DNA from: Actinophytocola xanthii
Lineage (GTDB): Bacteria; Actinomycetota; Actinomycetes; Mycobacteriales; Pseudonocardiaceae
Assembly (NCBI RefSeq): GCF_001921205.1
Contig: NZ_MSIE01000018.1
Span: forward strand, 60,649 to 124,648
Direction of reading: 5' to 3'
DNA length: 64,000 nt
Shown in pieces: positions 39,941 through 48,797 of the stretch; within the stretch, counting starts at the first letter, position 1; each line of letters begins with the position of its first letter. A program made the position numbers and the translations under genes. The notes below the pieces were generated by a model. It saw only the letters and a program-made list of their open reading frames with translations. It searched no databases and was not told the DNA's origin.

Positions 39941-42529
39941 TCACCGGTCGCCGATCGCCGCGAGGATGTTCACCCTGGCCGCCCTGGTCGACGGGGCGAG
40001 CGCCGCGACCAGCCCGGCGAGGATCGCGAGGCCGAGGAACAGGGCCAGCGAGGCCCACGGCACGGCCAGCACGGCGAGGCCGGCCACCGACACGAACGCC
40101 GCACCGGCCAGCGTGCCGAAGGCCAGACCCACCAGCCCGCCGAAGACCGACATCACCAGCGACTCGGCCACCACCATGTGCACCATGTGCGACCTGCGCA
40201 TACCGATCGCGCGAAGCAGGCCCAGCTCGCGGGTGCGCTCGAGGATCGATAGCGCCATCGTGTTGACCACGCCCAGGATGCCGATCACCACCGAGAGCCC
40301 GAGCAGGACGTAGAGCATGATCTCGGCGATGTCGAGGCGGCTGGAGGCGTCCGAGGCCAGCTGGGTCTGGTCGGCGACGGTCACCTCGGGGTTGTCCGCC
40401 ACCAGCTCGGATACCGAGGACTTGACCGCCGCCGCGTCCGCACCGGGCTCGAGCTCGACATAGCCCAGCGCCGGCAGCGGCGAGACGAACCGCTCGGCAG
40501 CGACCTCCGGTGCCAGGACGGGGCCGCGGAGCAGGAAGTTCGGCTCGTAGCTGCCCACCACCCGGTACTCCTGCCACCCGGCGCGCTGGGTCGAGACGCG
40601 GATCCGGTCGCCGACGGCGAGACCCTGATCGGCCAGCGTTTCGGTGTCGACCACGACCTCGTCCCTGGCGAGCGTGCGGAGCGTGCCGTCCACTGCCTCC
40701 AGACCGAGCACGGACTCCAGCCGGGACAGGTCGCCGGCGTTGCCCGGGCTCGGGCCGGGCGCCCGGCCGTCGAGCTGGACGGTGTCGACGTACTGGGCGG
40801 TGGCGACCGCGACGCCGGGGACCTCGCGAGCCCGCTCGACGACCTCCGGCGCGAACGTGGGCATGATCCGGCCGTCGGCGGCGGTCGGCGGGCCGCCGGA
40901 CTGACCGCCCGCCCGCGCGCTCACGCCGTCGCCGGAGATCACCAGGTCGGCGGTGAGGTCGCTGGCGACCACCGACGACACGTCGCCGCGCAGCGACTCG
41001 GCCACCACGCCGACGCCGCCGACCAGCCCGAGCGTGACCACCAGCGTGGCGACGGTGATGGCGGTGCGCCGCGGGTTGCGCTCGGCGTTGCGCCGGCCCA
41101 GCTTGCCCGGCGTCGACCAGCTCAGCAGCCGGCCCACCGCGGGCAGCAGGTACCGGCTGGCCACCGGGGTGAGCAGGGCCAGGCCGAGCAGTGCCAGCAC
41201 CACCCCGCCGCCGAGCGCGAGCCAGCGGAAGTCACCGGCGATCCCGGTCACCGCTGCGACGAGCCCGGCCGTGCCGAGCGCCGCCGGCACCGCGCCGGCC
41301 ACGGTGATCCCGGTCAGCGACCGCTGCTCGGCGGCCGCCTCCCGCATCGCGGCGACCGGCGGGACGCGGGAGGCCCGCACCGCCGGGACGAGCGCCGCGA
41401 CCAGCGTGACCAGCACGCCGACGACGAAGGCCAGCACCAGGTCCGGCATCGGCACGGTCAGCCCGACCGGCAGCTGCGCCCCACTCTGAGACTCCATGAA
41501 CGACTTCAGCAGGGTCGAGACGGCGATCCCCGCACCCACACCCACGGCCGAGGCCAGCACACCGACCAGCGCGGCCTCCACGAGCACCGAGCCGACGATC
41601 TGGCGCCGACGGGCGCCGAGCGCGGCGACCAGCGCGAGCTCGGAGGTGCGCTGGGCGACCAGGATCGAGAACGTGTTGAGGATCAGGAAGATCCCGATCA
41701 GCAGGGACAGCCCGGAGAAGGCGAGCAGCACCATCCGCACGGTCTCCAGGAACGCCTGGCCCTCCGAGGCGGTCTGCTCGGCCAGCTCGTCGCCGGTCCG
41801 AACCAGGTAGGAGGACCCCAGCACGTCGGCGACCTGGTCCCGGAGCTTCTCGGGGGACACCCCGTCGGCCGCGGTCATTGTGACCGAGGAGTACACGCCG
41901 GTCCTGCCGAGGATCAGCTGTTGGGCCACCGGCTCGGTGAACGCCACCTCCGTGCCGCCGCCCATGGTGTCCAGGCCGTTGCGGTAGCCGTAGATACCGA
42001 CCACCTGGAAGGTCTGCCGCGGCCGGAGGGTGAGCACGTCGATGGTGCCGCCGACGCCGAACCCGCCCTGCTCGGCCAGCCCGGCGTTGATCGCGACCTC
42101 GTTCGCGGCCCGGGGTCCCCGCCCCTCGCGCAGTCGGGTCATGCCGGTCTCGCCGGCCCAGGCCACACCGAGGCGGGGCGGCCCCTGGACGGAGATCACC
42201 TTGCCGTCCGGTCCGATCGGTCGTGCCCCGTCGGCCGACACCACGCCCGTGACGCTTTCCGCGTCGCGCACAGCGTCCAGCTCCTCGAGGACCGACGCCG
42301 GCAGCGGTGGCGCGAAGGTGGTCGACTCGTCCACGTTGGGCCGGGCCGAGACCGACACGTCCACATCGGACGCAGCGGTCGCGAAGATCGCGTCGAAGCC
42401 GTTTCCGATGGTCTCCGTGGTGACCATCGCCGCGGACACCGCGGTGACCCCGAGCACGACCGCGAGCCCGGCCAGCGCCAGCCGCAGCTTGCGGGCGAGC
42501 AGTCCCTTGAGGGTGGCGCGGAGCATCAT
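39941..42529 (-). CDS. ABC transporter permease, FtsX/MacB family
   Basis: 862 aa with two FtsX-type permease halves and large extracellular MacB-PCD-like domains. Helix at 15-40, a long outer domain, three helices near 260-400, a further single helix near 480, a second outer domain, and three C-terminal helices (LGVVNTMALSILERTRELGLLRAIGMRR is the classic FtsX block). It pairs with the ATPase upstream, with ATGA overlap. Such MacB-like exporters move lipids, peptides or antibiotics across the membrane. The divergent two-component system suggests inducible expression. Confidence 0.85.
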   Translation of the reverse strand: MMLRATLKGLLARKLRLALAGLAVVLGVTAVSAAMVTTETIGNGFDAIFATAASDVDVSVSARPNVDESTTFAPPLPASVLEELDAVRDAESVTGVVSADGARPIGPDGKVISVQGPPRLGVAWAGETGMTRLREGRGPRAANEVAINAGLAEQGGFGVGGTIDVLTLRPRQTFQVVGIYGYRNGLDTMGGGTEVAFTEPVAQQLILGRTGVYSSVTMTAADGVSPEKLRDQVADVLGSSYLVRTGDELAEQTASEGQAFLETVRMVLLAFSGLSLLIGIFLILNTFSILVAQRTSELALVAALGARRRQIVGSVLVEAALVGVLASAVGVGAGIAVSTLLKSFMESQSGAQLPVGLTVPMPDLVLAFVVGVLVTLVAALVPAVRASRVPPVAAMREAAAEQRSLTGITVAGAVPAALGTAGLVAAVTGIAGDFRWLALGGGVVLALLGLALLTPVASRYLLPAVGRLLSWSTPGKLGRRNAERNPRRTAITVATLVVTLGLVGGVGVVAESLRGDVSSVVASDLTADLVISGDGVSARAGGQSGGPPTAADGRIMPTFAPEVVERAREVPGVAVATAQYVDTVQLDGRAPGPSPGNAGDLSRLESVLGLEAVDGTLRTLARDEVVVDTETLADQGLAVGDRIRVSTQRAGWQEYRVVGSYEPNFLLRGPVLAPEVAAERFVSPLPALGYVELEPGADAAAVKSSVSELVADNPEVTVADQTQLASDASSRLDIAEIMLYVLLGLSVVIGILGVVNTMALSILERTRELGLLRAIGMRRSHMVHMVVAESLVMSVFGGLVGLAFGTLAGAAFVSVAGLAVLAVPWASLALFLGLAILAGLVAALAPSTRAARVNILAAIGDR

Positions 42530-43311
42530 GCCCTCGCCCGAGGCTCGGCGTCCTGGCCGAGCGCGTCGAGGGCCTTCATCGTGTCCAGCACGTCGTCGGC
42601 GTCGGGGTCGCGCAGCTCGTGCACGAGCCGGCCGTCGAGCAGGAACACCACCCGGTCGGCGAAGGCCGCCGCGTTCGGGTCGTGGGTGACCATGACGATC
42701 GTCTGGTTGAACTCCTCGACCGAGCGGCGCAGGAAGCGCAGGATGTCGCCGCCGGAACGGGAGTCCAGGTTGCCGGTCGGCTCGTCGGCGAAGATCACGT
42801 CCGGCTTGGGCAGCAGTGCCCGTGCGCAGGCCACCCGCTGCTGCTGCCCGCCGGAGAGCTCGCTCGGCCGGTGGGTCAGCCGGTCCGCGAGGCCGACGGC
42901 CTCCACCACCGTGTCGAACCAGCGCGCGTCCGGCCGACGGCTCGCGATCGCCAGCGGCAGGGTGATGTTCTCCTCCGCGGAGAGTGTCGGCAGCAGGTTG
43001 AACTGCTGGAAGATGAACCCGACCCGGTTGCGGCGCACGTCCGCGAGCGCCTTGTCCCCGAGGCCGGTCAACCGGGTCTCCCCGATCCACACCTCGCCTG
43101 AGTCCACTGTGTCCAGTCCGGCCAGGCAGTGCATCAGGGTGGACTTGCCCGAGCCGGACGGGCCCATAATCGCCGTAAACTGTCCACGTTGGACGTTCAC
43201 GGTGAGGTCATTGAGGGCGGTTACCGCGGTCGCGCCGGTACCGAAGGTCTTGGTCACCCCGTCCGCGCGAGCCGCCAGGCCGGTGATCGTATGCTGGGAC
43301 ACGGTGGTCAT
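42526..43311 (-). CDS. ABC transporter ATPase (MacB/LolD type)
   Basis: 261 aa. Walker A GPSGSGKS, Q-loop FIFQQFNLLPTL, signature LSGGQQQRVACARALL, Walker B VIFADEPTGNLD, H-loop VMVTHDPN. It is typical of the LolD/MacB class that partners FtsX-type permeases. The ATG at 43311 shares one base with the upstream membrane-protein stop (TGATG). Part of the operon 44329-39941. Confidence 0.92.
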   Translation of the reverse strand: MTTVSQHTITGLAARADGVTKTFGTGATAVTALNDLTVNVQRGQFTAIMGPSGSGKSTLMHCLAGLDTVDSGEVWIGETRLTGLGDKALADVRRNRVGFIFQQFNLLPTLSAEENITLPLAIASRRPDARWFDTVVEAVGLADRLTHRPSELSGGQQQRVACARALLPKPDVIFADEPTGNLDSRSGGDILRFLRRSVEEFNQTIVMVTHDPNAAAFADRVVFLLDGRLVHELRDPDADDVLDTMKALDALGQDAEPRARA

Positions 43312-43877
43312 CACGACTCCTGGATGCGTTGTTGGGGAGCGAGATCGCGGCGCCAGGGGATGCGGCCCCACGGCTTGCCGACCGACAGCACCGCGGCGAC
43401 GAACGTCAGCCCGGCCACCACGGCCAGCATGCCGACCAGGCTGATGCCCTCGCCCTCGGTCAGGGTGCCGGCGTCGGCCAGCTCCGCCGCGCCGCGCACC
43501 GAGTTCTCGAGGGTGGCGGTCCCGGCCACCAACAGGGCACACCCGATCGCGAGCTTCACCGCCACCCAGTAGTACCGCAGCAGGCCCCACCGGGTGCCGA
43601 GGCCGAGGACCAGCCCGCTGACCAGCATGAGCATCGTGGCCGGCAGGAAGAGCACGTCGGCTAGCAGCACCGCCGCGTCGTAGGCGGTGCGCCGGGTGGC
43701 GAGGTCGTCGGTGCTCAACCCGACCACCGCGAGCACCAGCACGCACAGCTCGATGCCGAGCCAACCGACCGCGCTGACGATGTGCACGAGCTGCCAGACC
43801 TTGCGTGGCGCACCGTGCAGCGGCTTGATCCGGACCGTACTGGGCGACATCGTCACACCCGTTCCGTCGGGGGTCAC
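43311..43877 (-). CDS. DUF2269-like membrane protein
   Basis: 188 aa, four helices, a paralogue of the protein at 15832-16377: VWQLVHIVSAVGWLGIELCVLVL, LGLGTRWGLLRYYWVAVKLAIG, VGKPWGRIPWRR. Function unknown; in this operon it stands between the DUF1707 protein and the ABC ATPase, so an accessory or sensing role in export is possible. GTG start overlaps the DUF1707 stop by 4 bp. Confidence 0.65.
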   Translation of the reverse strand: MTPDGTGVTMSPSTVRIKPLHGAPRKVWQLVHIVSAVGWLGIELCVLVLAVVGLSTDDLATRRTAYDAAVLLADVLFLPATMLMLVSGLVLGLGTRWGLLRYYWVAVKLAIGCALLVAGTATLENSVRGAAELADAGTLTEGEGISLVGMLAVVAGLTFVAAVLSVGKPWGRIPWRRDLAPQQRIQES

Positions 43878-44329
43878 CGTTCAACCCCCCAGGGTGGTGG
43901 CCGCCACTGACGAACCGCTCGACCGCCGCCCCGCAGGTACGCCGCGTGCGCGAACACGGTGCCCCACAGCAGCAGCATCGGTCCGGCCGGCCAGAAGAAC
44001 GGCACGCCGGAGGCGACCCAGCGGAGGACCAGGAACACCGACAGCACGGCGGCGACCGTCACGTGGACCCGGAGCCGGCCCGGCGCCACGACCGGCCGCC
44101 GGGCCGGCGGCGCCGGTGCGGACGCGGCCGGCAGGTCCGCGACGAACCGCTCGAGCTCGTGTCGGTAGGTGCTGGCGTAGATGAGGTTCATCCGCTCCTC
44201 GGCCTCGGCGAGGCTCAGCCGGCCCTCGCCGGCCGCGTCGCTCACCGCGGCGGCGACGCGCTCCCGCTCGGCGTCCGAGGCGCGGACCGGAGCGGTGCTC
44301 TCCGGCGTCGTCCCGCGTGGCTCGTTCAT
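43874..44329 (-). CDS. DUF1707 / 2TM-domain protein
   Basis: 151 aa. The N-terminal VRASDAERERVAAAVSDAAGEGRLSLAEAEERM is the DUF1707 motif, common at the front of actinobacterial membrane and stress proteins. It is followed by a low-complexity linker and two membrane helices (VHVTVAAVLSVFLVLRWV, FFWPAGPMLLLWGTVF). First gene of the ABC exporter operon, divergent from the histidine kinase at 44511. Confidence 0.8.
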   Translation of the reverse strand: MNEPRGTTPESTAPVRASDAERERVAAAVSDAAGEGRLSLAEAEERMNLIYASTYRHELERFVADLPAASAPAPPARRPVVAPGRLRVHVTVAAVLSVFLVLRWVASGVPFFWPAGPMLLLWGTVFAHAAYLRGGGRAVRQWRPPPWGVER

Positions 44330-44510
44330 GGTGTCCACTGTCGCGCGCGGCGGCGTTCTCGTCGTCGGACAGCCGACTGAACCCGCACTACCGTGGCCGG
44401 CGACGACCGGGTCGCCGTCCTGCGCCCGGGGGCGTACGCCTCCCGGCGGAGGGTCGTGTCCTGATCGAGCCCTCCGGCCGGCCGGGGCCGGCCTCATCTA
44501 CGGTCGTGGC

Positions 44511-45713
44511 ATGGCCGCACCGGCACCTCGCCCCTCGCGGGGGTTCAACCTCCACGGGCTGCCGCCGTTCGCGATCGTCATCCCGGTCGCGTTCGTCCAG
44601 TACGTGGGCACCTACCCGGCGGCGAAGTTCCAGGGCGACGAGCACCTGGTCAACGGCCTGACGCAGCTGCTGGTGCTGATCGGGCCGCTGTTCCTGGTGA
44701 TGCGCCGCTCCCGGCCGCTGCTCACGCTGCTCGCGACGGTCGCGGTCACGATCGTCTACCTGCTGCTGCACTTCCCGTGGGGGCCGGTGGTCCTCTCCCC
44801 GGTCGTCGCCGCGTTCAACGCGGTGCTGCACGGACAACGGCTGATCGGCTGGCTGTCCGCCGGCGCCGCGCTCGCGGTGGTGCTGACCGTGGGCGACCTG
44901 ACCAAGGCGGACTACAACCCCGGCCTCACCGAGATCGGGTTCGGCGTGGCCTGGCTGACGCTGATCCTGGTGTTGGCCGAGATCATCAAGGTTCGTCGCG
45001 ACCGTGCCGACCAGGCCGCGCAGGCACTCGAGGAACAGTCTCTGCGGCGGGCCAGCGAGGAACGGCTCAAGATCGCCCGCGAGGTGCACGACGTGCTCGC
45101 CCACCACGTCTCGCTGATCAACGTCCAGTCCGGTGTCGCGCTGCACCTGATCGACGAACAGCCCGAGCAGGCGCGCCAGGCGTTGTCGGCGATCAAGCAG
45201 TCCAGCAAGGAGGTGCTGGTCGAGCTGCGCAGCATCCTGGGCGTGCTGCGGGACGCCGACGCGGACACGGGCGGCTCCGCCCCCCGTCAGCCCGTCGCCA
45301 GCCTCGACCAGCTCGACCGGCTGCTCGAGCGGATGCGCGAGGCGGGCCTGCCGGTGCGGCTCGCGGTCACCGGCCAGCGCCGCCAGCTCCCCAGCGGGGT
45401 GGACGCGGCGGCGCTGCGGATCGTGCAGGAGTCGTTGACCAACACCTACCGGCACGCCGGTCCGACCGAGGCGGTCGTCCGGCTCGACTACCTGCCGGGC
45501 GAGCTGACCATCGAGGTGCTCGACGACGGCCGCGGCGCGCTGGCGCCCGGCTCGTCCGACGGCACCGGCAGCGGGCTGGTGGGGATGCGTCAGCGGGCCG
45601 AGGCGCTGGGCGGCACACTGTCGGCCGGGCCGCGGCCCGGCGGCGGGTTCCGGGTCGTCGCAACGCTGCCAACGGGCTCCACCGGTGGGATCGAGACCGA
45701 GGACGGTTCATGA
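44511..45713 (+). CDS. NarL-family sensor histidine kinase
   Basis: 400 aa: several N-terminal membrane helices (about 20-155), a coiled linker, a HisKA_3 dimerisation domain with the phospho-His in IAREVHDVLAHHVSLINVQSG (about residue 192), and a HATPase with EVLDDGRG and GSGLVGMRQRAEALGG. It phosphorylates the response regulator encoded next, whose ATG overlaps the kinase stop (ATGA). Divergent from the ABC operon, which is its likely target. Confidence 0.9.
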   Translation: MAAPAPRPSRGFNLHGLPPFAIVIPVAFVQYVGTYPAAKFQGDEHLVNGLTQLLVLIGPLFLVMRRSRPLLTLLATVAVTIVYLLLHFPWGPVVLSPVVAAFNAVLHGQRLIGWLSAGAALAVVLTVGDLTKADYNPGLTEIGFGVAWLTLILVLAEIIKVRRDRADQAAQALEEQSLRRASEERLKIAREVHDVLAHHVSLINVQSGVALHLIDEQPEQARQALSAIKQSSKEVLVELRSILGVLRDADADTGGSAPRQPVASLDQLDRLLERMREAGLPVRLAVTGQRRQLPSGVDAAALRIVQESLTNTYRHAGPTEAVVRLDYLPGELTIEVLDDGRGALAPGSSDGTGSGLVGMRQRAEALGGTLSAGPRPGGGFRVVATLPTGSTGGIETEDGS

Positions 45714-46375
45714 TTCGAGTTGTGCTAGCCGACGACCAGGCGCTGGTGCGTGCCGGGTTCCGGGCGCTGCTGAACGCGCAGGGCGACGTCGAGGTCGTCG
45801 CCGAGGCGGCGGACGGGAACGAGGCCGTCGCCGCCGCCCGGGAGCACCGTCCCGACGTGATCCTGATGGACATCCGCATGCCGGGTCTCGACGGTCTGGA
45901 GGCGACCCGGCAGATCGCCGCCGACAGCACGCTGTCCGATGTGCACGTTCTCATCCTGACCACGTTCGAGGAGGACGAGTACGTCTTCGAGGCCATCCGG
46001 GTCGGGGCGAGCGGCTTCCTGGTCAAGGACACCGAGCCGGTCGAGCTGGTCCGCGCGGTCCGGGTCGTGGCGGGCGGCGACGCGCTGCTCTCCCCGGGCG
46101 TCACCCGCCGTCTGATCGGCGAGTTCGCGACCCGGGCGAAGAAAGCACCGCAGCCTTCCACTTTGGACGTTCTGACCGACCGCGAGCGCGAGGTGGTCGC
46201 GCTCGTCGGCGAGGGCCTGACCAACGACGAGATCGCCCAACGCCTCGTGGTCAGCCCGGCGACGGCCAAGACCCACGTCAGCCGGGCGATGATCAAACTC
46301 GCCGCGCGGGACCGGGCCCAGCTCGTCGTGTTGGCCTACGAGTCCGGGCTGGTCCGTCCCGGCTGGGCCGACTGA
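45710..46375 (+). CDS. LuxR/NarL-family response regulator
   Basis: 221 aa: receiver domain with phospho-acceptor Asp54 in VILMDIRMPG and the switch residues TTFEEDEY and LVKD, then a C-terminal LuxR helix-turn-helix (LTDREREVVALVGEGLTNDEIAQRLVVSPATAKTHVSRAMIKL). Partner of the kinase just upstream. A weak hairpin (46409-46428) follows. Confidence 0.92.
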   Translation: MIRVVLADDQALVRAGFRALLNAQGDVEVVAEAADGNEAVAAAREHRPDVILMDIRMPGLDGLEATRQIAADSTLSDVHVLILTTFEEDEYVFEAIRVGASGFLVKDTEPVELVRAVRVVAGGDALLSPGVTRRLIGEFATRAKKAPQPSTLDVLTDREREVVALVGEGLTNDEIAQRLVVSPATAKTHVSRAMIKLAARDRAQLVVLAYESGLVRPGWAD

Positions 46376-46528
46376 GTACCGCCGGGGGCGCAGCCGCGCC
46401 TCGGCGTCCCTACGTCTCGAAGCGTAGGCGCGAAGCCTCCGCTGGTCCGAGGTGTTCGTCAGCGCGGGCTGGCACGCTGGGGCCGGCCACGGCTGTGGCA
46501 CGTCTTGAGTCGACAACGGAGGACCGCG

Positions 46529-47239
46529 ATGACCGCCACCCGACAACCCCGCCGCGGGAGTCCGGGCGTCCTGACGGGTTCCTTGTTCGTTCTGCTGTGG
46601 CTGGCCGCCTCGGTCGTCCAGGCGATGGCCGGAGCGAGCTTCCCCAGACCGACCGACGACATGGCCACCGTCGGTGACGCGATGCGCGATGGCGCGGCTC
46701 AGCTGGAGCGCAGCGCCGGCCTGCAGGTGCTCAGCGCGGTGGCCCTGCTCTGGTTCGCCGGCATCCTCGCCGCGTACCTGCGCCGGGCCGGCCGGCCCGG
46801 TCCGTGGCCGGACGTGGTGCAGGCGGGCGGGATCGCCGCCACGGTGACGCTGATGGCGAGCGCGGCCGCGACGCTGGGGCTGGGCGGCACCGACCTGGTG
46901 AACGACGACGCCTCCGCCCAGCTGCTGTACCAGCTCACCTTCTGGCTGGGTGGGCCGATCCACGTGGCCGCGCTCGCCACCCTGATCCTCGGCGCCGCCC
47001 GCGGCCTCGTCCTGCCGAAGTGGTTGACGATCGCCGGGCTGGTGATCGGCGCGGCCGGCGTGCTCGCCGCGCTGGCCCCGATCGTGCCCCCGCTGGTGCT
47101 GTTCACGCCGATCGGCCGCTTCCTCGGGTTCTTCTGGATCGTCGGAGTCACCGTGCTGATCGCGTTCCGCGGAACCCCGGCCGCCACCACGGAGGAGACC
47201 GTGTCCCCGGCGGCGTCGGAGTCCTCGGCCCGGGTCTGA
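46529..47239 (+). CDS. DUF4386-like polytopic membrane protein
   Basis: 236 aa with about six membrane helices. The plan (opening helix LTGSLFVLLWLAASVVQ, then a small soluble stretch, then GLQVLSAVALLWFAGILAAYL and LGGPIHVAALATLILGAARG) resembles DUF4386-type proteins. Function unknown. GGAGGA stands ahead of the ATG at 46529. It may be a target of the upstream two-component system or independent. Confidence 0.6.
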   Translation: MTATRQPRRGSPGVLTGSLFVLLWLAASVVQAMAGASFPRPTDDMATVGDAMRDGAAQLERSAGLQVLSAVALLWFAGILAAYLRRAGRPGPWPDVVQAGGIAATVTLMASAAATLGLGGTDLVNDDASAQLLYQLTFWLGGPIHVAALATLILGAARGLVLPKWLTIAGLVIGAAGVLAALAPIVPPLVLFTPIGRFLGFFWIVGVTVLIAFRGTPAATTEETVSPAASESSARV

Positions 47240-47257
47240 GCCGAGCGCCACACCGCC

Positions 47258-47298
47258 AACACGAGAGGCCGGGCCGCACGGGCCCGGCCTCTCGTGTT
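47258..47298. terminator. Bidirectional terminator
   Basis: 18-bp perfect stem (47258-47275 and 47281-47298), 5-nt loop, between the convergent membrane-protein and response-regulator genes. Confidence 0.85.
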
Positions 47299-47305
47299 TC
47301 GCAGT

Positions 47306-47980
47306 TCAGTTGCCAAGACCCGCCCGGCGGGCCTGCACGGCGGCCTCGGTGCGGTCGGCGATCTGCAGCTTCGCGAAGATGCGGGACAGGTAGTTCCGGA
47401 CCGTCTTGATCGAGAGCCCGAGCCGCCTGGCGATCGAGGCGTTGCCGAGGCCGTCGGCGACCAGCTCCAGCACCGCCCGTTCCCGGTCGGTCAGCTCGGG
47501 GAACGGGTTGGCCGACTCACGGGGCTTGTTCAGGTAGTCCAGCGCCCAGTTCGCCACCGCGGCCCCGAACACCACCCCGCCACGGCGGACCGTGCCGATC
47601 GCCTGGCCGATGTCCTCCGAGGAGGCGCCCTTGACCAGGTAACCGCGCGCACCCGCCCGCATGGCGGCGAGGAACGTGTCCCGGTCCTCCAGCATCGAGA
47701 GGATGATGACCGAGGTGTCCGGGCAGCGGGAGGCGAGCGTCTTGGTCACCTCGATGCCGCTCGTGCCCGGCATGTTCACGTCCATCAGCGCGAGGTGCGG
47801 CCGGAGCCGGTAGACCTCGGACAGCGCCTCGGGACCGGTGCGGGCCTCGCCGACCACCTCGACCACGTTGATCAGGTCCAGCAGCATGCGCAGGCCCGAC
47901 AGGTACACCGGGTGGTCGTCGGCGATCACCACGCGGATCTTGGCGATTGTCGGCCCGCCGGTCTCGATCGTCGCTGTCAT
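47306..47980 (-). CDS. LuxR/NarL-family response regulator
   Basis: 224 aa: receiver with Asp67 in LALMDVNMPGTSG, later SMLEDRDTF and YLVKGASS, and a LuxR helix-turn-helix (LTDRERAVLELVADGLGNASIARRLGLSIKTVRNYLSRIFAKL). Coupled to the histidine kinase by ATGA overlap. This pair sits beside the SARP gene, and the kinase carries SARP-type repeats upstream, so it is probably part of the pathway's regulatory cascade. Confidence 0.92.
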   Translation of the reverse strand: MTATIETGGPTIAKIRVVIADDHPVYLSGLRMLLDLINVVEVVGEARTGPEALSEVYRLRPHLALMDVNMPGTSGIEVTKTLASRCPDTSVIILSMLEDRDTFLAAMRAGARGYLVKGASSEDIGQAIGTVRRGGVVFGAAVANWALDYLNKPRESANPFPELTDRERAVLELVADGLGNASIARRLGLSIKTVRNYLSRIFAKLQIADRTEAAVQARRAGLGN

Positions 47981-48705
47981 GAGTAGGTCTCCTCCGCTGG
48001 CGAGGGAGCCGGCAGGTAGGCGGTGACGGTGACACCAAAGCCGTTGTTCCGCACGCCGTTGTCCACGATGTCGCACCAGCCGCCCAGCTCCGTGGCGCGG
48101 CTGCCCATCGAGGTCAGGCCGACCCCTGGCCGGTCGAGGCCCGCGCCGCCGATGCCGTCGTCGGTGATCTCCAGCCGCAGCCCGTCCTCGCCCCACACAC
48201 GGAGCTCGCAGGTGCGGGCCTTCGCGTGCTTGACCACGTTCGTGAGCGCCTCCTTGGCGATCCAGAACGCGGCCACCTGGGCGGCCCGGTCGACCACGGT
48301 GACGGTCTCGTCGACCTCCACGGAGACCACCAGGGTGCCGCCGCTCGCCCGGCTCATCCGCCTGCCCAGCGTCCGCAGCGCGTCGTCGAGCTCGTGGCCG
48401 TCCAGCTCGGCCGGACTCTGGTCGGCGAGCATGCGCCGGAACTCGGCCATGAACGCGGCGGCCTCGCGGCGCAGCTCGTGCAGCACCTCCTCGGCCGCAC
48501 CCTGGTTCGCCGTCAGCAGCTGGGTGAGGACGTCGGCACGCACCATGATCCCGGCCAGCCCTGGCCCGAGCCCGTCGTGCAGGTTCCGCCGGAGCCGGAC
48601 CATCTCCTGGTAGTGCTGGCACTCACCGGTCCGGCACTCGGCCGGCAGGCCGGGCTTCCTGGCGTGACGTTGTTTGCGGTTTTCCACGGTGAGGGCGCGG
48701 GGCAC
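47977..48705 (-). CDS. Soluble NarL-family histidine kinase
   Basis: 242 aa with no membrane helix and no sensor domain. A basic N-terminus contains Cys24 and Cys29 (AECRTGECQHYQ), followed by the HisKA_3 phospho-His (His43 in LRRNLHDGLGPGLAGI) and a HATPase (EALTNVVKHAKA, LEITDDGIGG, GVGLTSMGSRATELGG). The short Cys-bearing front might bind a metal or sense redox, which is inference. The GTG at 48705 has an ideal GGAGG 5 bp away. Confidence 0.85.
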   Translation of the reverse strand: MPRALTVENRKQRHARKPGLPAECRTGECQHYQEMVRLRRNLHDGLGPGLAGIMVRADVLTQLLTANQGAAEEVLHELRREAAAFMAEFRRMLADQSPAELDGHELDDALRTLGRRMSRASGGTLVVSVEVDETVTVVDRAAQVAAFWIAKEALTNVVKHAKARTCELRVWGEDGLRLEITDDGIGGAGLDRPGVGLTSMGSRATELGGWCDIVDNGVRNNGFGVTVTAYLPAPSPAEETYS

Positions 48706-48735
48706 AGGGACCTCCGAGGCTTGGCTTACCTCTTG

Positions 48736-48789
48736 ATGTTGTGCCGCGACCCTGGAAGCCACCTCGAAACGGGAGCAGGGCGGATTCGA
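48736..48789 (-). promoter_or_regulatory. SARP box with -10 for the second two-component system
   Basis: Minus-strand heptamers TCGAATC (48789), degenerate CTGCTCC (48778), TCGAGGT (48767) and TCCAGGG (48756) keep 11-bp phase. Exactly 8 bp later is CAACAT (48741-48736), a -10 candidate 31 bp ahead of the GTG. Confidence 0.6.
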
Positions 48790-48797
48790 GCATCCGG

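Noticed and set aside
39941..46375. ABC exporter and two-component system as certain self-resistance genes
   Set aside because: Position inside the region is suggestive but there are no SARP repeats and the class is common in cell-envelope stress; left as open.
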